NCBI GenBank assembly: GCA_016845365.1
Contig: JAERST010000003.1
Location: 72,961-109,744, forward strand
DNA from: Methanobacteriota archaeon
GTDB taxonomy: Archaea; Thermoplasmatota; Poseidoniia; Poseidoniales; Thalassarchaeaceae
Reading direction: 5' to 3'
DNA: 36,784 nucleotides
This document shows, in pieces, positions 14,139 to 23,274 of this stretch. A program made the position numbers and the translations under genes. The notes beneath the pieces were generated by a model. That model saw only the letters and a program-made list of their open reading frames with translations, was not told the DNA's origin and searched no databases. How positions within the stretch are numbered: position 1 is the stretch's first letter; each line of letters begins with the position of its first letter.

Positions 14139-17100
14139 TTAATCTTGCAAGAGGGCTTCCTCGTTGCGCTGGCCGAGGTAGGTCACGAGGGCTAATTGGG
14201 CGCCGACGACGGCGAGGAGAATGAATAGGCCGCCGGCGTTGACGCTGCCTGTCGCTCCCATCATCAGAAGGGTGGCGCCGACTCCGATGACTAGGTCTAG
14301 CAAGCCCCAGACTCTGAGGATTCGGCGCAATTGTAGGATGCCGACGACCCAGATGGTCGTCGAGACAGTGAAAATTGCAATCGGATAGAGTATCGCGTTA
14401 TTGACGGCGAGCAGTCCGGCAAAGAGTAGGATGTGGCTTGAGATAGCCGCCATCATCGTCCAATGACCATTCTTCATCGGCACGCTCGCGGCGACTAGTA
14501 CGAGCATCGCTGTGCCGCCGAGGAGAATCAATTCGGGGATTATTTCGGATACTTCTGGAACGAGATTTCTGAGTGAGATTAGGGTTAGCGGGGCGCAGAG
14601 AATTGCGATTCCAACACCTTCGACTTGACGGTGCCTGCGCCCCTGCTCGATGGCGCTGGCTACGGCGAGGACTGCGGCAGGACCCCATGAGAGCATGACG
14701 TAAGCCAAGACTCGCATGCCTCGGCCCGTACTCGATTGGGCGGCTTTGCGCTCTACCTTTGTGCGCCTTGCATCGATCATCCAATCGGTGAGCAAGGCCA
14801 GGATTAGCAAGGATTCGAGGAGCATCCACGGTAGCTGCCATTGGATGAGGTCGCCATCGAGGGGGTTCACGGTAAGTGGGGCAGGAAGCGATTCGACCAT
14901 GACCGTGCCAAGCATTCGGCCGAGGACCAATGGCAGGACAAACCAATCGATGGCAATAGGAATTCTATCGAGCAGGTTGTCTTGTTTGAAGAGCGAGATG
15001 ATTACCAATTCGAGGATTAGAATTGTGACTACGGCCATATCGAGTAATTCCGTCTTACTTCCACCCGGCCCGATATGGCCGGCGACGAGCGCGACAACGA
15101 ATCCCGCGATTGCGACGGAAATCGGCATTTCGATTCCCATCACGCTCGGTAAATCCAACTCGAGTTGCTTGGTTCGCAAGCGGGCGATAAAGACGAGAAT
15201 TGTTGCAAAGATTCCGCTTGCGAGGAGCACGAATGGGGAGGAAGCGAATATCATTCCCCAGACGATATTTGCGCCTAGAATCAATACGAGGATGAGCAGA
15301 ACAATTGTCGGTCGGTGCGAGACATCGGTTGTGTAGAGGTCATCATCATCCTCAGCCGCACCGAGGTCGCGTCGCTTGCGACGCGTTGCTTCTAATTCGG
15401 CTCGGCGCGGGTCATATCCACCAATCTCACCCGCGCCCAAACTAACTTCAGTCGTCTTGTCGCGACCGGCGATTTCCAATCTCTCGTCGCGCTGTGCAAT
15501 CGAGCGCAACTCAGCGCGAATCTCCCCGCGCGCGACAAGCCAAAGCGCGGTAATGGCAAAGACAGCCAATCCCGCCATTACCGCGGTCGAATCATCGGCT
15601 TGGATTGCCAAGCCGATGGTAATTACCAGCAACCACAGCGCCGCAGCGGTCGGCTTGAGCAATTTCTCCATGCGCTCGGCGCGAGGCAAGTAGAATCCCA
15701 TCACCACCCCGGTGCAAAGCACCGCTGCCAAGGGCAGTTCAAGCTCCGGAATAGAATCCGTCCCCTCGAGAATCAAGGCCGGTTCCTTGGTCGAGATGGC
15801 GATAATGAGTGGCAATGACATCAGAGCCATCCCGTTGGTAAATCGCGGCTCATCTTCGGGCTCGCCGCGATAGAGAATCGACGCGGTCGCCACCAGCATC
15901 AGTACAACCCAGATCTCGTCTAGCCCATGTCGCCATCCAAGAGTTCCCACACCAACCGCAATCAAGGCCAACATGGCGACCGGACCACCCAATCGCCGCC
16001 CAACGAATTCAGCACCAAGATGGGCGGCCACAACAGAGGCGACCACGATGAGCAAGGTGAGGGCGGTGAAGCCACCAGCGTGAGCCATCACGAGAATAGT
16101 TACGAGGGGCAACCACAGCCCAATCGACCATAATTGCAAGGCGCCGGAATCACGAATCGAAGCGGAAATCTCGGTGATTCCGAGGAAGCCAGAAGCAAGG
16201 TTGACCCCAGTCTCCCCCATCTGCAAATTCACCACCAACATCAGGACGACAGCGAACACCAGATAGACGGCGAATGGAGTCGGGGCAAGATCGATGATAT
16301 TGCCAGGGTCGGTCCAGCCATTCGCCAACATCACCGTGCGAACACCCTCGATAAGGACCTCCTGAACTAATACCCAAGCCCACGGAAGCAGAACGGTCGC
16401 TCCCGCCAAAGAGGCTGCTTTTCGCATCACTGCGAGCACGGCAGTTCCGATGTGCAAACCGGTCAAGAGGAGGAGCAGGACCACTCCGCCATCCCCTCCA
16501 GCAGCCTCGGACTCAGCAGGAATCAGAATTACAAGAAGCACCAAAACTCCGACCGAACCAACCCAAAGAACGCGGTCAGTAACGCGATGTTGGTCGCGCA
16601 GCATGACGAATCCGGTGAGGGCTGCAGCGAGGATTGCAAAGGTGCCGTAGCGGTCGAAGGGCGAGATGGATTCGGTGAGGTCGCCCAGAAGCAGAAGCAG
16701 GGAAAATACCCCCGCACCCGCCAATAACGGAATGGCCACCCTGAGCCGCTCAACCCCTCGTACAACGAGGTAAGAACCGCCGAATGCTGCGCCGAGGAAT
16801 GTGACCATTCCGAGGGCGTAACCGGCGTCCTCACGGCTGGAAGCGACGGCCATGAGGGCGCCGACCATCCCGAGTGAAATCGATACGCCCCAGAGTCCCG
16901 GCTGGCCGAGGCCAGCCGCCTTGAATCCCTTCGAAAACCAATTCTCTTCGCGTGCGAAGCGCGCGGCCATAGCAGCGTTAATCCCGGAGATTACCATCAG
17001 TAGCAGGAATAGAATGAGTGGGGTGTCGAGCGGTTCAATCACCAAAGAACCAGCCGTGAACCCCTCGGTGACGGCGTGCATTCCAATCCACAGATTCGAG

Positions 17101-17843
17101 GCCGCAACACCGAGCGCAGCCAAGTTGCCAGAACCTCGGTGCAAGGCGAGCCCGTGAAGCAGTAGAGTCGCCACCAGAATCATCACAGCGACTCCGACCT
17201 CGCCACCGACAGAGCCCGCCGTCGAGCCTATTGCCAACAGAACCAGCGTGGCTTGGGCAGCTATCGCGTCGTGGTTGTGGCGGTAGGCGACGAAGACGTT
17301 GAGAGCGACTAGAGCGAGTAACAGAACTCCAAGAACCTCCACCGAAATCGGAAAAATTCCCCCCAATTCCCAGCGATTCAACTCGATTGCAAGCCCATAC
17401 AACACCTTCATCGAAATGATGACCCACGAGACTCCAAGCAAATGCAGAGTCGGGTTTGGCACCCAGAGCTCGCCGAGGGTGAAGCCGATTGCGGCGAGCG
17501 CCAATAACAGAACCAGAGAGACGATTGGAGTGAAAGCGGTTCCAGCGACTACGCTGAGTGCGCTGAAAACGAAAATCATCGCGACCATTAGGCCCCAATT
17601 GACACGACGCTCACCCTCTTTTGCCATCGTCGTGACTATGTCATCCTCGGGAGCGGTGATGACTGAACCGTCGCCTTGAACCGCTCCCGCTTCGATTCCA
17701 GTCGAGGCGGCGAATGGATCGAAGACATCGCCGAGAGCCTCGTCTACTTCGGGTGAAGGAGTGGGTGAATCTGCAGGTTTTTTGTCGCCCGACTCAGCGA
17801 GATTATCGAGGCCTAAATCGCTGATGTCGATGTTTCCGCCCAT
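14139..17843 (-). CDS. Very large polytopic membrane protein, function unknown
   Basis: About 1,234 residues from the ATG at 17843 (MGGNIDISDLGLDNL). An acidic, Pro/Ser-rich cytoplasmic leader of ~80 residues is followed by a long series of hydrophobic helices; I count more than thirty by eye. A charged soluble linker of ~70 residues near nt 15310-15540 (RRAELEATRRKRRDLGAAED) splits the helices into two sets. There are no nucleotide-binding loops and no recognisable transporter signatures. I cannot name a family. The helices are Leu/Val/Ala-rich with few charged residues, unlike most ion-coupled pumps. The frame is open back to 18077, but that part overlaps the divergent pckA and reads as non-protein. 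Starts at 17843 or near 17932 are both possible. Confidence 0.8.
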   Translation of the reverse strand: MGGNIDISDLGLDNLAESGDKKPADSPTPSPEVDEALGDVFDPFAASTGIEAGAVQGDGSVITAPEDDIVTTMAKEGERRVNWGLMVAMIFVFSALSVVAGTAFTPIVSLVLLLALAAIGFTLGELWVPNPTLHLLGVSWVIISMKVLYGLAIELNRWELGGIFPISVEVLGVLLLALVALNVFVAYRHNHDAIAAQATLVLLAIGSTAGSVGGEVGVAVMILVATLLLHGLALHRGSGNLAALGVAASNLWIGMHAVTEGFTAGSLVIEPLDTPLILFLLLMVISGINAAMAARFAREENWFSKGFKAAGLGQPGLWGVSISLGMVGALMAVASSREDAGYALGMVTFLGAAFGGSYLVVRGVERLRVAIPLLAGAGVFSLLLLLGDLTESISPFDRYGTFAILAAALTGFVMLRDQHRVTDRVLWVGSVGVLVLLVILIPAESEAAGGDGGVVLLLLLTGLHIGTAVLAVMRKAASLAGATVLLPWAWVLVQEVLIEGVRTVMLANGWTDPGNIIDLAPTPFAVYLVFAVVLMLVVNLQMGETGVNLASGFLGITEISASIRDSGALQLWSIGLWLPLVTILVMAHAGGFTALTLLIVVASVVAAHLGAEFVGRRLGGPVAMLALIAVGVGTLGWRHGLDEIWVVLMLVATASILYRGEPEDEPRFTNGMALMSLPLIIAISTKEPALILEGTDSIPELELPLAAVLCTGVVMGFYLPRAERMEKLLKPTAAALWLLVITIGLAIQADDSTAVMAGLAVFAITALWLVARGEIRAELRSIAQRDERLEIAGRDKTTEVSLGAGEIGGYDPRRAELEATRRKRRDLGAAEDDDDLYTTDVSHRPTIVLLILVLILGANIVWGMIFASSPFVLLASGIFATILVFIARLRTKQLELDLPSVMGIEMPISVAIAGFVVALVAGHIGPGGSKTELLDMAVVTILILELVIISLFKQDNLLDRIPIAIDWFVLPLVLGRMLGTVMVESLPAPLTVNPLDGDLIQWQLPWMLLESLLILALLTDWMIDARRTKVERKAAQSSTGRGMRVLAYVMLSWGPAAVLAVASAIEQGRRHRQVEGVGIAILCAPLTLISLRNLVPEVSEIIPELILLGGTAMLVLVAASVPMKNGHWTMMAAISSHILLFAGLLAVNNAILYPIAIFTVSTTIWVVGILQLRRILRVWGLLDLVIGVGATLLMMGATGSVNAGGLFILLAVVGAQLALVTYLGQRNEEALLQD

Positions 17844-17970
17844 TTTGAATCGACGCGCGCGGATGACAGGATCATCCGAGTCCTCTTCGCTCACGCGCGC
17901 GACAGGCACGGCACTCGGCGATAATCGCATCCCCGTCCCGAATGCTGAGACAAGCCAATGCTGATGGAAG

Positions 17971-17990
17971 GGGAAAAGGCCAGATATTCT
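17971..17990 (+). promoter_or_regulatory. BRE/TATA-like promoter of pckA
   Basis: A purine-rich GGGAAAAGG (17971-17979, with the preceding base) is followed by AGATATTCT (17982-17990). The TATA centre is about 33 bases before the ATG at 18019, predicting a near-leaderless transcript. It lies in the divergent gap between pckA and the large membrane protein gene. Confidence 0.4.
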
Positions 17991-18018
17991 ACTGCAGAAC
18001 ACTCGGCGCTCAGCCGTA

Positions 18019-19668
18019 ATGGTTGAAAGCGAATTGTCGGCGTCGGCGGGCATGGAGAGCACCTCGCGCTCGTCCACCCCGGCCTCCTTCGCGACCCCGC
18101 TGGCCTCTCACGGCCTCGACCCCAGCGGCGCAGTACATTGGAATCTTGGCGCGAGCGCGCTTCACGAGCGCGCCGTCGAGCGCGGTGAAGCCCAGTTGAC
18201 GGCGCACGGAGTTCTGCTAGCGACTACCGGCGAGCGCACTGGGCGCTCGCCGAACGACCGATTCATCGTCGACGAACCAGGATTCGCCGACCACGTCTGG
18301 TGGGGCAAAGTGAACAAGCCCACCAGCCGAACCGTCTTCGAGGGATTATTGGAGAAGGTCCAAGCCCACCTGAATGCAGCTGACGAACTCTTCGTCAAGG
18401 ATGCTCATTGTGGGGCTGACTCAAATTATGCCATGCCGGTGAGATTGGTCACCGAGAAGGCATGGCATGCCGCTTTCTATCACAATATGTTCGTACGAAG
18501 CGACCCAGCCGACTTGACTGAGCACGTCCCGGAATACACGATTTTACACGCTCCGGAATTGCTTGCGGACTCAAAAATCGACGGAGTAAATTCGGGAGTT
18601 TTCGTGATTTTGGCGCTCGACCGAGGTCTGGTGATCATCGGAGGAAGCCATTATGCTGGCGAGATTAAGAAGGCGATTTTCACCATTATGAATCACATTT
18701 TGCCGGCGAGGGGAATCATGCCGATGCACTGTTCTGCGAATACGGACGGCAAGGACGCAGCCCTCTTCTTTGGACTCTCAGGGACGGGGAAAACCACCCT
18801 CTCGGCTGACCCGCACAGGGCTTTGGTTGGGGACGATGAACATGGATGGTCCGATGATGGTGTGTTCAATTTTGAGGGAGGATGCTATGCTAAGCTCATC
18901 GGACTTTCCGAGGAGGATGAGCCGGAGATTTTCGCGACGACGAGGATGCCGGGGACGATTCTCGAGAATGTCATTTTGGATGCCGAGGGAGTCCCCGACT
19001 TCGATAATGGAACTCTTACTCAGAATACGCGCGGTTCGTACCCGATTGAGGCGATTGAGAACCGCACTGAGGATTCGACCGCAGGTCATCCCAAGAATGT
19101 GGTTTTCTTGACCTGCGATGCATTTGGTGTATTGCCGCCGCTTTCCCGTTTGACGCCGGAGCAGGCTGCATACCACTTCATGTCTGGATATACGGCGAAG
19201 GTCGCTGGAACTGAGATTGGTGTTACAGAACCTCAAGCGACCTTCTCGACTTGTTTTGGCGCGCCATTCATGCCGCGCCACCCCAGCGTTTACGCTGACT
19301 TGCTTTCGAAGAAAATAAGCGAGCAGAATGCCAATTGCTGGTTGATCAATACCGGCTGGGTTGCTGGTGGATACGGCGAGTCCAGCCGAATCAAAATCCG
19401 CTGGACTCGCGCCCTTCTAAACGCTGCACTGCGAGGCGATTTGGATGATGTTATCTTCGTTGAGGATGAGCGTTTTGGCTTCGCTGTTCCGGTCGAGTGT
19501 GAGGGGGTGCCGAGCGAGATTTTGCAGCCGCGCGAGACTTGGTCTGACAAGACTCGATACGACAATGTGGCTAATTTGCTGGCGCAGATGTTCATTGAGA
19601 ACTTCGAGCAGTACGAGGCTGGGTGTTCCAATGAGGTTCTCGCGGCTGCGCCGCGCGTACTCGAGTGA
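18019..19668 (+). CDS. pckA: Phosphoenolpyruvate carboxykinase (ATP)
   Basis: It converts oxaloacetate and ATP to PEP, CO2 and ADP, the first step of gluconeogenesis. The 549-residue protein matches the ATP-type enzyme: TGERTGRSPNDRFIVDEP, YAGEIKKAIFTIMNHILP, the P-loop GLSGTGKTTLS at 252-262, then GDDEHGWSDDGVFNFEGGCYAK, FLTCDAFGVLPPLSRL and the C-terminal YGESSRIKIRWTRA. The Ser/Ala-rich first ~25 residues are an extension; ATG at 18052 is an alternative start. A TATA-like element precedes 18019. In context with maeB and aceE it sets flux between C4 acids and pyruvate/PEP. Confidence 0.96.
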   Translation: MVESELSASAGMESTSRSSTPASFATPLASHGLDPSGAVHWNLGASALHERAVERGEAQLTAHGVLLATTGERTGRSPNDRFIVDEPGFADHVWWGKVNKPTSRTVFEGLLEKVQAHLNAADELFVKDAHCGADSNYAMPVRLVTEKAWHAAFYHNMFVRSDPADLTEHVPEYTILHAPELLADSKIDGVNSGVFVILALDRGLVIIGGSHYAGEIKKAIFTIMNHILPARGIMPMHCSANTDGKDAALFFGLSGTGKTTLSADPHRALVGDDEHGWSDDGVFNFEGGCYAKLIGLSEEDEPEIFATTRMPGTILENVILDAEGVPDFDNGTLTQNTRGSYPIEAIENRTEDSTAGHPKNVVFLTCDAFGVLPPLSRLTPEQAAYHFMSGYTAKVAGTEIGVTEPQATFSTCFGAPFMPRHPSVYADLLSKKISEQNANCWLINTGWVAGGYGESSRIKIRWTRALLNAALRGDLDDVIFVEDERFGFAVPVECEGVPSEILQPRETWSDKTRYDNVANLLAQMFIENFEQYEAGCSNEVLAAAPRVLE

Positions 19669-19706
19669 GTCGCGCCTGTGCAGTGCTCCGGGTGATTTAC
19701 CGCGTT

Positions 19707-19743
19707 CACCCGACTTGGTCGAGCGCGAGCACCTGACTTGGTC
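19707..19743. repeat. Direct repeat downstream of pckA (23-bp period)
   Basis: CACCCGACTTGGTC (19707-19720) recurs as CACCTGACTTGGTC (19730-19743) with one mismatch. The pair lies in the gap between pckA and the SDR gene. Confidence 0.65.
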
Positions 19744-19811
19744 CGGCCGTTATGAGACTCAACTCCTCGTCGGAGAAGTGTCTATCAACGTCGGCCGGTG
19801 GATTTGCTTTG

Positions 19812-20774
19812 ATGGTTGAGGGGGCAGCAGGGCAGTCAACCGGCGAGTCTGGTGATCTACACGTCGTTTCTGGGGCTTTCGGTTACACTGGACGCTGGAT
19901 TGCCCACCAATTGCTAGCCGAGGGTAAGCGGGTTCGAACATTGACGAATGCCGTCGGTCGCGACGACCCCTTCGATGGGGCCGTCGAGGTGCATCCGCTC
20001 GATTTCGACGATCGCAAGGCGCTCGTCGAGTCGCTTCGTGGAGCGGATGTTCTGTACAATACATACTGGGTCCGCTACAATGACGAAGGGCGCAAATTCG
20101 ACCATGATGTGGCGGTGCGCAATTGTGCCAAGATTTTCGAGGCAGCGGCCGAGGCAGGGGTTCGCCGCATTGTACATTTCAGCGTTGCACACCCCGACCA
20201 AGCCCCGGGTTGGTCGTACTTTCGAGGCAAGGTGGAGAGCGAGAGAATCTTGCGAGAATCGGGACACTCCTACGCTATCGTGAGGCCTACTGTGCTGTTT
20301 GGCGGCGGGCGAAATGTGCTGGTGAATAACATCGCTTGGATGCTCAGATACTTGCCTGTGTTCGGCCTATTCGGCTTCGGGCGCTATCCGATTCAACCCG
20401 TTCATGTGCGCGATGTTGCTCGCATCGCAATCGACCTCGGAGCCGGTGACGAGAACCTTACTCGCGATGCGACCGGGCCGGAAACCTACCCATATCGCGA
20501 CTTTGTTCGACTCATCGCGAAGAGCATGGGAGTTCGTCGGCTGATACTACCGATGCCACCACTTCTTGCATGGATGGCGGGGCAGGTCATGGGCTTGTTC
20601 CTGCGCGATATGGTCATCACCCGCGCGGAAATCAAAGGGCTGATGCGCGGGCTTGTCGCTTCTGAGGAGGAGCCGCTCGGGACGATCGCCTTCAGCGAGT
20701 GGGTCGAGCGGCGCGGTCCAGAGTTAGGGCGGACTTACCACAACGACCTGAAAGAACGGGTCTACCGAGAATGA
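19812..20774 (+). CDS. Atypical short-chain dehydrogenase/reductase (NAD(P)-binding epimerase family)
   Basis: A 320-residue Rossmann protein. The dinucleotide loop is GAFGYTG (21-27), next to VVS, and the catalytic-type pair is Tyr136-x3-Lys140 (WSYFRGKVESERIL). IVRPTVLFGGG and QPVHVRDVARIAIDL follow. This pattern belongs to the extended/atypical SDRs near NmrA, NDUFA9 and 3-beta-HSD-like proteins, and the C-terminal part (LPMPPLLAWMAGQVMGLFL) is hydrophobic as in NDUFA9-like members. Substrate unknown. A weak TATA-like TCTATCAA is centred 27 bases before ATG 19812, supporting this start over 19752. It runs tail to tail with maeB. Confidence 0.82.
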   Translation: MVEGAAGQSTGESGDLHVVSGAFGYTGRWIAHQLLAEGKRVRTLTNAVGRDDPFDGAVEVHPLDFDDRKALVESLRGADVLYNTYWVRYNDEGRKFDHDVAVRNCAKIFEAAAEAGVRRIVHFSVAHPDQAPGWSYFRGKVESERILRESGHSYAIVRPTVLFGGGRNVLVNNIAWMLRYLPVFGLFGFGRYPIQPVHVRDVARIAIDLGAGDENLTRDATGPETYPYRDFVRLIAKSMGVRRLILPMPPLLAWMAGQVMGLFLRDMVITRAEIKGLMRGLVASEEEPLGTIAFSEWVERRGPELGRTYHNDLKERVYRE

Positions 20775-20786
20775 CCTTGGGCTCAA

Positions 20787-20819
20787 AGTCGCTGTTGGGG
20801 AATCACAGTCGCTGTTGGG
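20787..20819. repeat. Direct repeat at the maeB 3' end (20-bp period)
   Basis: AGTCGCTGTTGGG occurs at 20787-20799 and 20807-20819. The second copy encodes the last residues of MaeB (on the minus strand, PNSD-type versus QQRL frames differ). The first copy lies just past its stop in the 28-base convergent gap. Confidence 0.7.
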
Positions 20820-23085
20820 CGTGTCGTTGAGCGTCAACGGCGGTGATCGCAGCCATGTGGACGACTTGGCGCACCGAATCTCCACGCTGAAGCACGTGCG
20901 CCGGCTTGGCTAATCCTTCGAGAATAGGTCCAGTCATCTCGGCTCCAGCGATTCGCTGGAGCAATTTGTAAGCGATATTTGCCGAGGCGAGGTTCGGGCA
21001 GACCAAGACATTGGCCGAGCCCTCGAATTCCATGAAGGGGAATTCCTTCTGCCGGTCGGGAACAAGCGCGGTATCGGCTTGCATGGGCCCATCGATGATG
21101 AGGTCCGAATCCATCTCACGCGCCATTCCAATCGCTTCCTCGATACGGTCGGTTCGCAACTCGCTGGAAGTTCCGAAGTTGGAGAATGAGAGCATCGCCA
21201 CCTTCGGCTTGACGCCGAAGCGGCGGGCTACACGCGCGGTTTGAACAGCGATTTCAGCGAGCGTGCGTGAATCTGGATAGATGTTGATTGTCGCATCGGC
21301 AATGAACATCAATTGTCCATTGACGGTCATCATGTAGAGTCCGACGATGCGATGTGCAGACGGGTCTGGACCGATGGTTTGCAAGCACGGCTTGACGATG
21401 TCAGGATAGTGATGAGCGATTCCACCAAGATATCCATCGGCATCGCCGCAATGAACCATCATCGGACCGAAGTAATTCGGAGACTTCAGCAGGTTGACCG
21501 CGTCTCTGCGAGTAACACCCTTGCGTCCGCGCAGTCGGTGGAATTCGTCTGCATAATCACCACGCCTGCGCGGGTCGTATCGCACATCGATGGTCTCGCA
21601 ATCGAAGTTGAGTCCATGCTCTTCCTTCACCGCCTCGATTCGCTCGGGATGACCGAGCAGAATCGGGTCGCAGATGCCCTCAGCAATACACTGAGCTGCA
21701 GCCTTGATGATAGTCGGCTCCTCGCCCTCTGAGAACACGATACGCTTGCGGTTGCGCTTTGCTCGATTGATGACGTGTCGCATAATCGAGCGAGTCAATC
21801 CGAGGCGAGCCTCCAACTTCTCGCGATACTTCTCCGCATCGAACTCATCAGCTCCAACACGAGCAACGCCCTCAGCAACCGCAGCCTCAGCCACAGAGCT
21901 CGCCTCCCAAATCAGCACACGAGCATCGAATGGCTTTGGAATCAGATATTCAGGTCCGAATTGCATCTGCTCGCCACCATAGGCAGCAGCCACGTCATCG
22001 GGCACTGGCTCCTTGGCCAAATTGGCCAACGCCACGGTTGCGGCCATCTTCATGCCCTCAGTTATCTCTGTTGCTCGAACATCGAGAGCGCCGCGGAAGA
22101 TGTATGGGAATCCGAGAACATTGTTGATTTGATTCGGGAAATCGGAGCGACCGGTAGCGATAATCGCATCATCGCGGACCTCCTGAACCTCAGAAGGTAG
22201 AATCTCAGGGTCTGGATTTGCCAGTGCGAAAATCAACGGTCGCTCAGCCATGGTAGCAACCATCTCGCCGCTAACCAATCCACCGCGCGACAGTCCGAGG
22301 AAAACATCAGCCCCAACCATCGCCTCGGCCAAACCACCATCAGCAATATCGCGCGCGAATGTAGCCTTGTACCGATTTAGCTCACCAGCAGCCTCGCGCG
22401 CCTTCGTCAAAATCCCCTTCGAATCGCACATCAGAAGATTATCAGGCGACACACCCAGATTCAGATAGTGTGTCGCACAAGAAATAGCACTCGCACCAGC
22501 CCCAGAAATTACCACTTTGACAGTCGAGATATCCTTCTCGACAATCTCCAGCGCGTTAAGCAAAGCAGCACCAGAAATTATCGCAGTACCGTGCTGATCG
22601 TCGTGCATCACCGGAATATCCAGCTCGGCAACCAACCTGCGTTCAATCTCAAAACATTCTGGAGCCTTGATGTCCTCGAGGTTGATTCCCCCAAAGGTCG
22701 GAGCAATCGCTTTCACAGCCTCGACAAATTCATCGATATCGGTCCTATCAACCTCGATATCAAACACATCGATATCAGCGAATGCCTTGAACAACAATCC
22801 CTTTCCTTCCATCACAGGCTTGCCAGCAAGGGCACCGATATCCCCCAAACCGAGAACAGCGGTGCCATTGCTGATGACGGCAACCAAATTCCCCTTCGAT
22901 GTATACTTGTACGCGTCATCGGGATTAGCCGCAATCTCCTCGCAAGGATAAGCGACGCCCGGAGAGTAAGCCAAGGACAATTCACGAGCGGTACTGTGGG
23001 GTTTTGTGGGTACGACACGAATCTTTCCAGCGGGTTTAGCCGCATGGTATTCGAGAGCCTCCTTGCGCAGACGGTCATCAGTCAT
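20803..23085 (-). CDS. maeB: Malic enzyme with C-terminal phosphotransacetylase-like domain
   Basis: It oxidatively decarboxylates malate to pyruvate and CO2, usually with NADP in this family. The 760 residues have the MaeB layout. The malic domain includes [29 protein letters not shown] and [10 protein letters not shown], with [13 protein letters not shown]. The NAD(P)-binding domain has [14 protein letters not shown] and FALANPDPE. From about residue 430 comes a phosphate acetyltransferase-like domain ([62 protein letters not shown]). In characterised MaeB proteins that domain is regulatory, binding acetyl-CoA, not catalytic. GGAGGG lies six bases before the ATG at 23085. It is divergent from the giant propeller gene. 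Confidence 0.95.
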   Translation of the reverse strand: MTDDRLRKEALEYHAAKPAGKIRVVPTKPHSTARELSLAYSPGVAYPCEEIAANPDDAYKYTSKGNLVAVISNGTAVLGLGDIGALAGKPVMEGKGLLFKAFADIDVFDIEVDRTDIDEFVEAVKAIAPTFGGINLEDIKAPECFEIERRLVAELDIPVMHDDQHGTAIISGAALLNALEIVEKDISTVKVVISGAGASAISCATHYLNLGVSPDNLLMCDSKGILTKAREAAGELNRYKATFARDIADGGLAEAMVGADVFLGLSRGGLVSGEMVATMAERPLIFALANPDPEILPSEVQEVRDDAIIATGRSDFPNQINNVLGFPYIFRGALDVRATEITEGMKMAATVALANLAKEPVPDDVAAAYGGEQMQFGPEYLIPKPFDARVLIWEASSVAEAAVAEGVARVGADEFDAEKYREKLEARLGLTRSIMRHVINRAKRNRKRIVFSEGEEPTIIKAAAQCIAEGICDPILLGHPERIEAVKEEHGLNFDCETIDVRYDPRRRGDYADEFHRLRGRKGVTRRDAVNLLKSPNYFGPMMVHCGDADGYLGGIAHHYPDIVKPCLQTIGPDPSAHRIVGLYMMTVNGQLMFIADATINIYPDSRTLAEIAVQTARVARRFGVKPKVAMLSFSNFGTSSELRTDRIEEAIGMAREMDSDLIIDGPMQADTALVPDRQKEFPFMEFEGSANVLVCPNLASANIAYKLLQRIAGAEMTGPILEGLAKPAHVLQRGDSVRQVVHMAAITAVDAQRHAQQRL

Positions 23086-23148
23086 GGACTGCCCTCCGAG
23101 TCTCTGCGGGCTACCACATCACCTTTGATGCTATCTAACAGCGAACCG

Positions 23149-23246
23149 GAGGGTTATCAGCCCTCACTGCAGCGATTGAAATTGTTGGACCTCTCTCATA
23201 AGAGGGAGATGCGTGACCCAATCACCAACCCATGCCTTTCATAATG
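23149..23246. promoter_or_regulatory. Divergent control region between maeB and the giant propeller gene
   Basis: The ~190-bp gap holds a GAGGG/CCCTC hairpin (23149-23165), a Shine-Dalgarno for maeB (23097-23092) and, toward the plus-strand gene, a TATA-like TTCATAATG (23238-23246) centred about 30 bases from the ATG at 23275. No clear operator was seen. Confidence 0.3.
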
Positions 23247-23274
23247 GGAAGAAGCAGGCCGATGGTTCGTGCCC

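Noticed and set aside
20803-22000. Separate phosphate acetyltransferase gene
   Set aside because: The frame is continuous with the malic domains, giving the standard MaeB fusion length of ~760 residues; that domain is regulatory in studied members.
22468-23244. 258-residue plus-strand frame
   Set aside because: Antisense to the malic domain of MaeB; a shadow frame.
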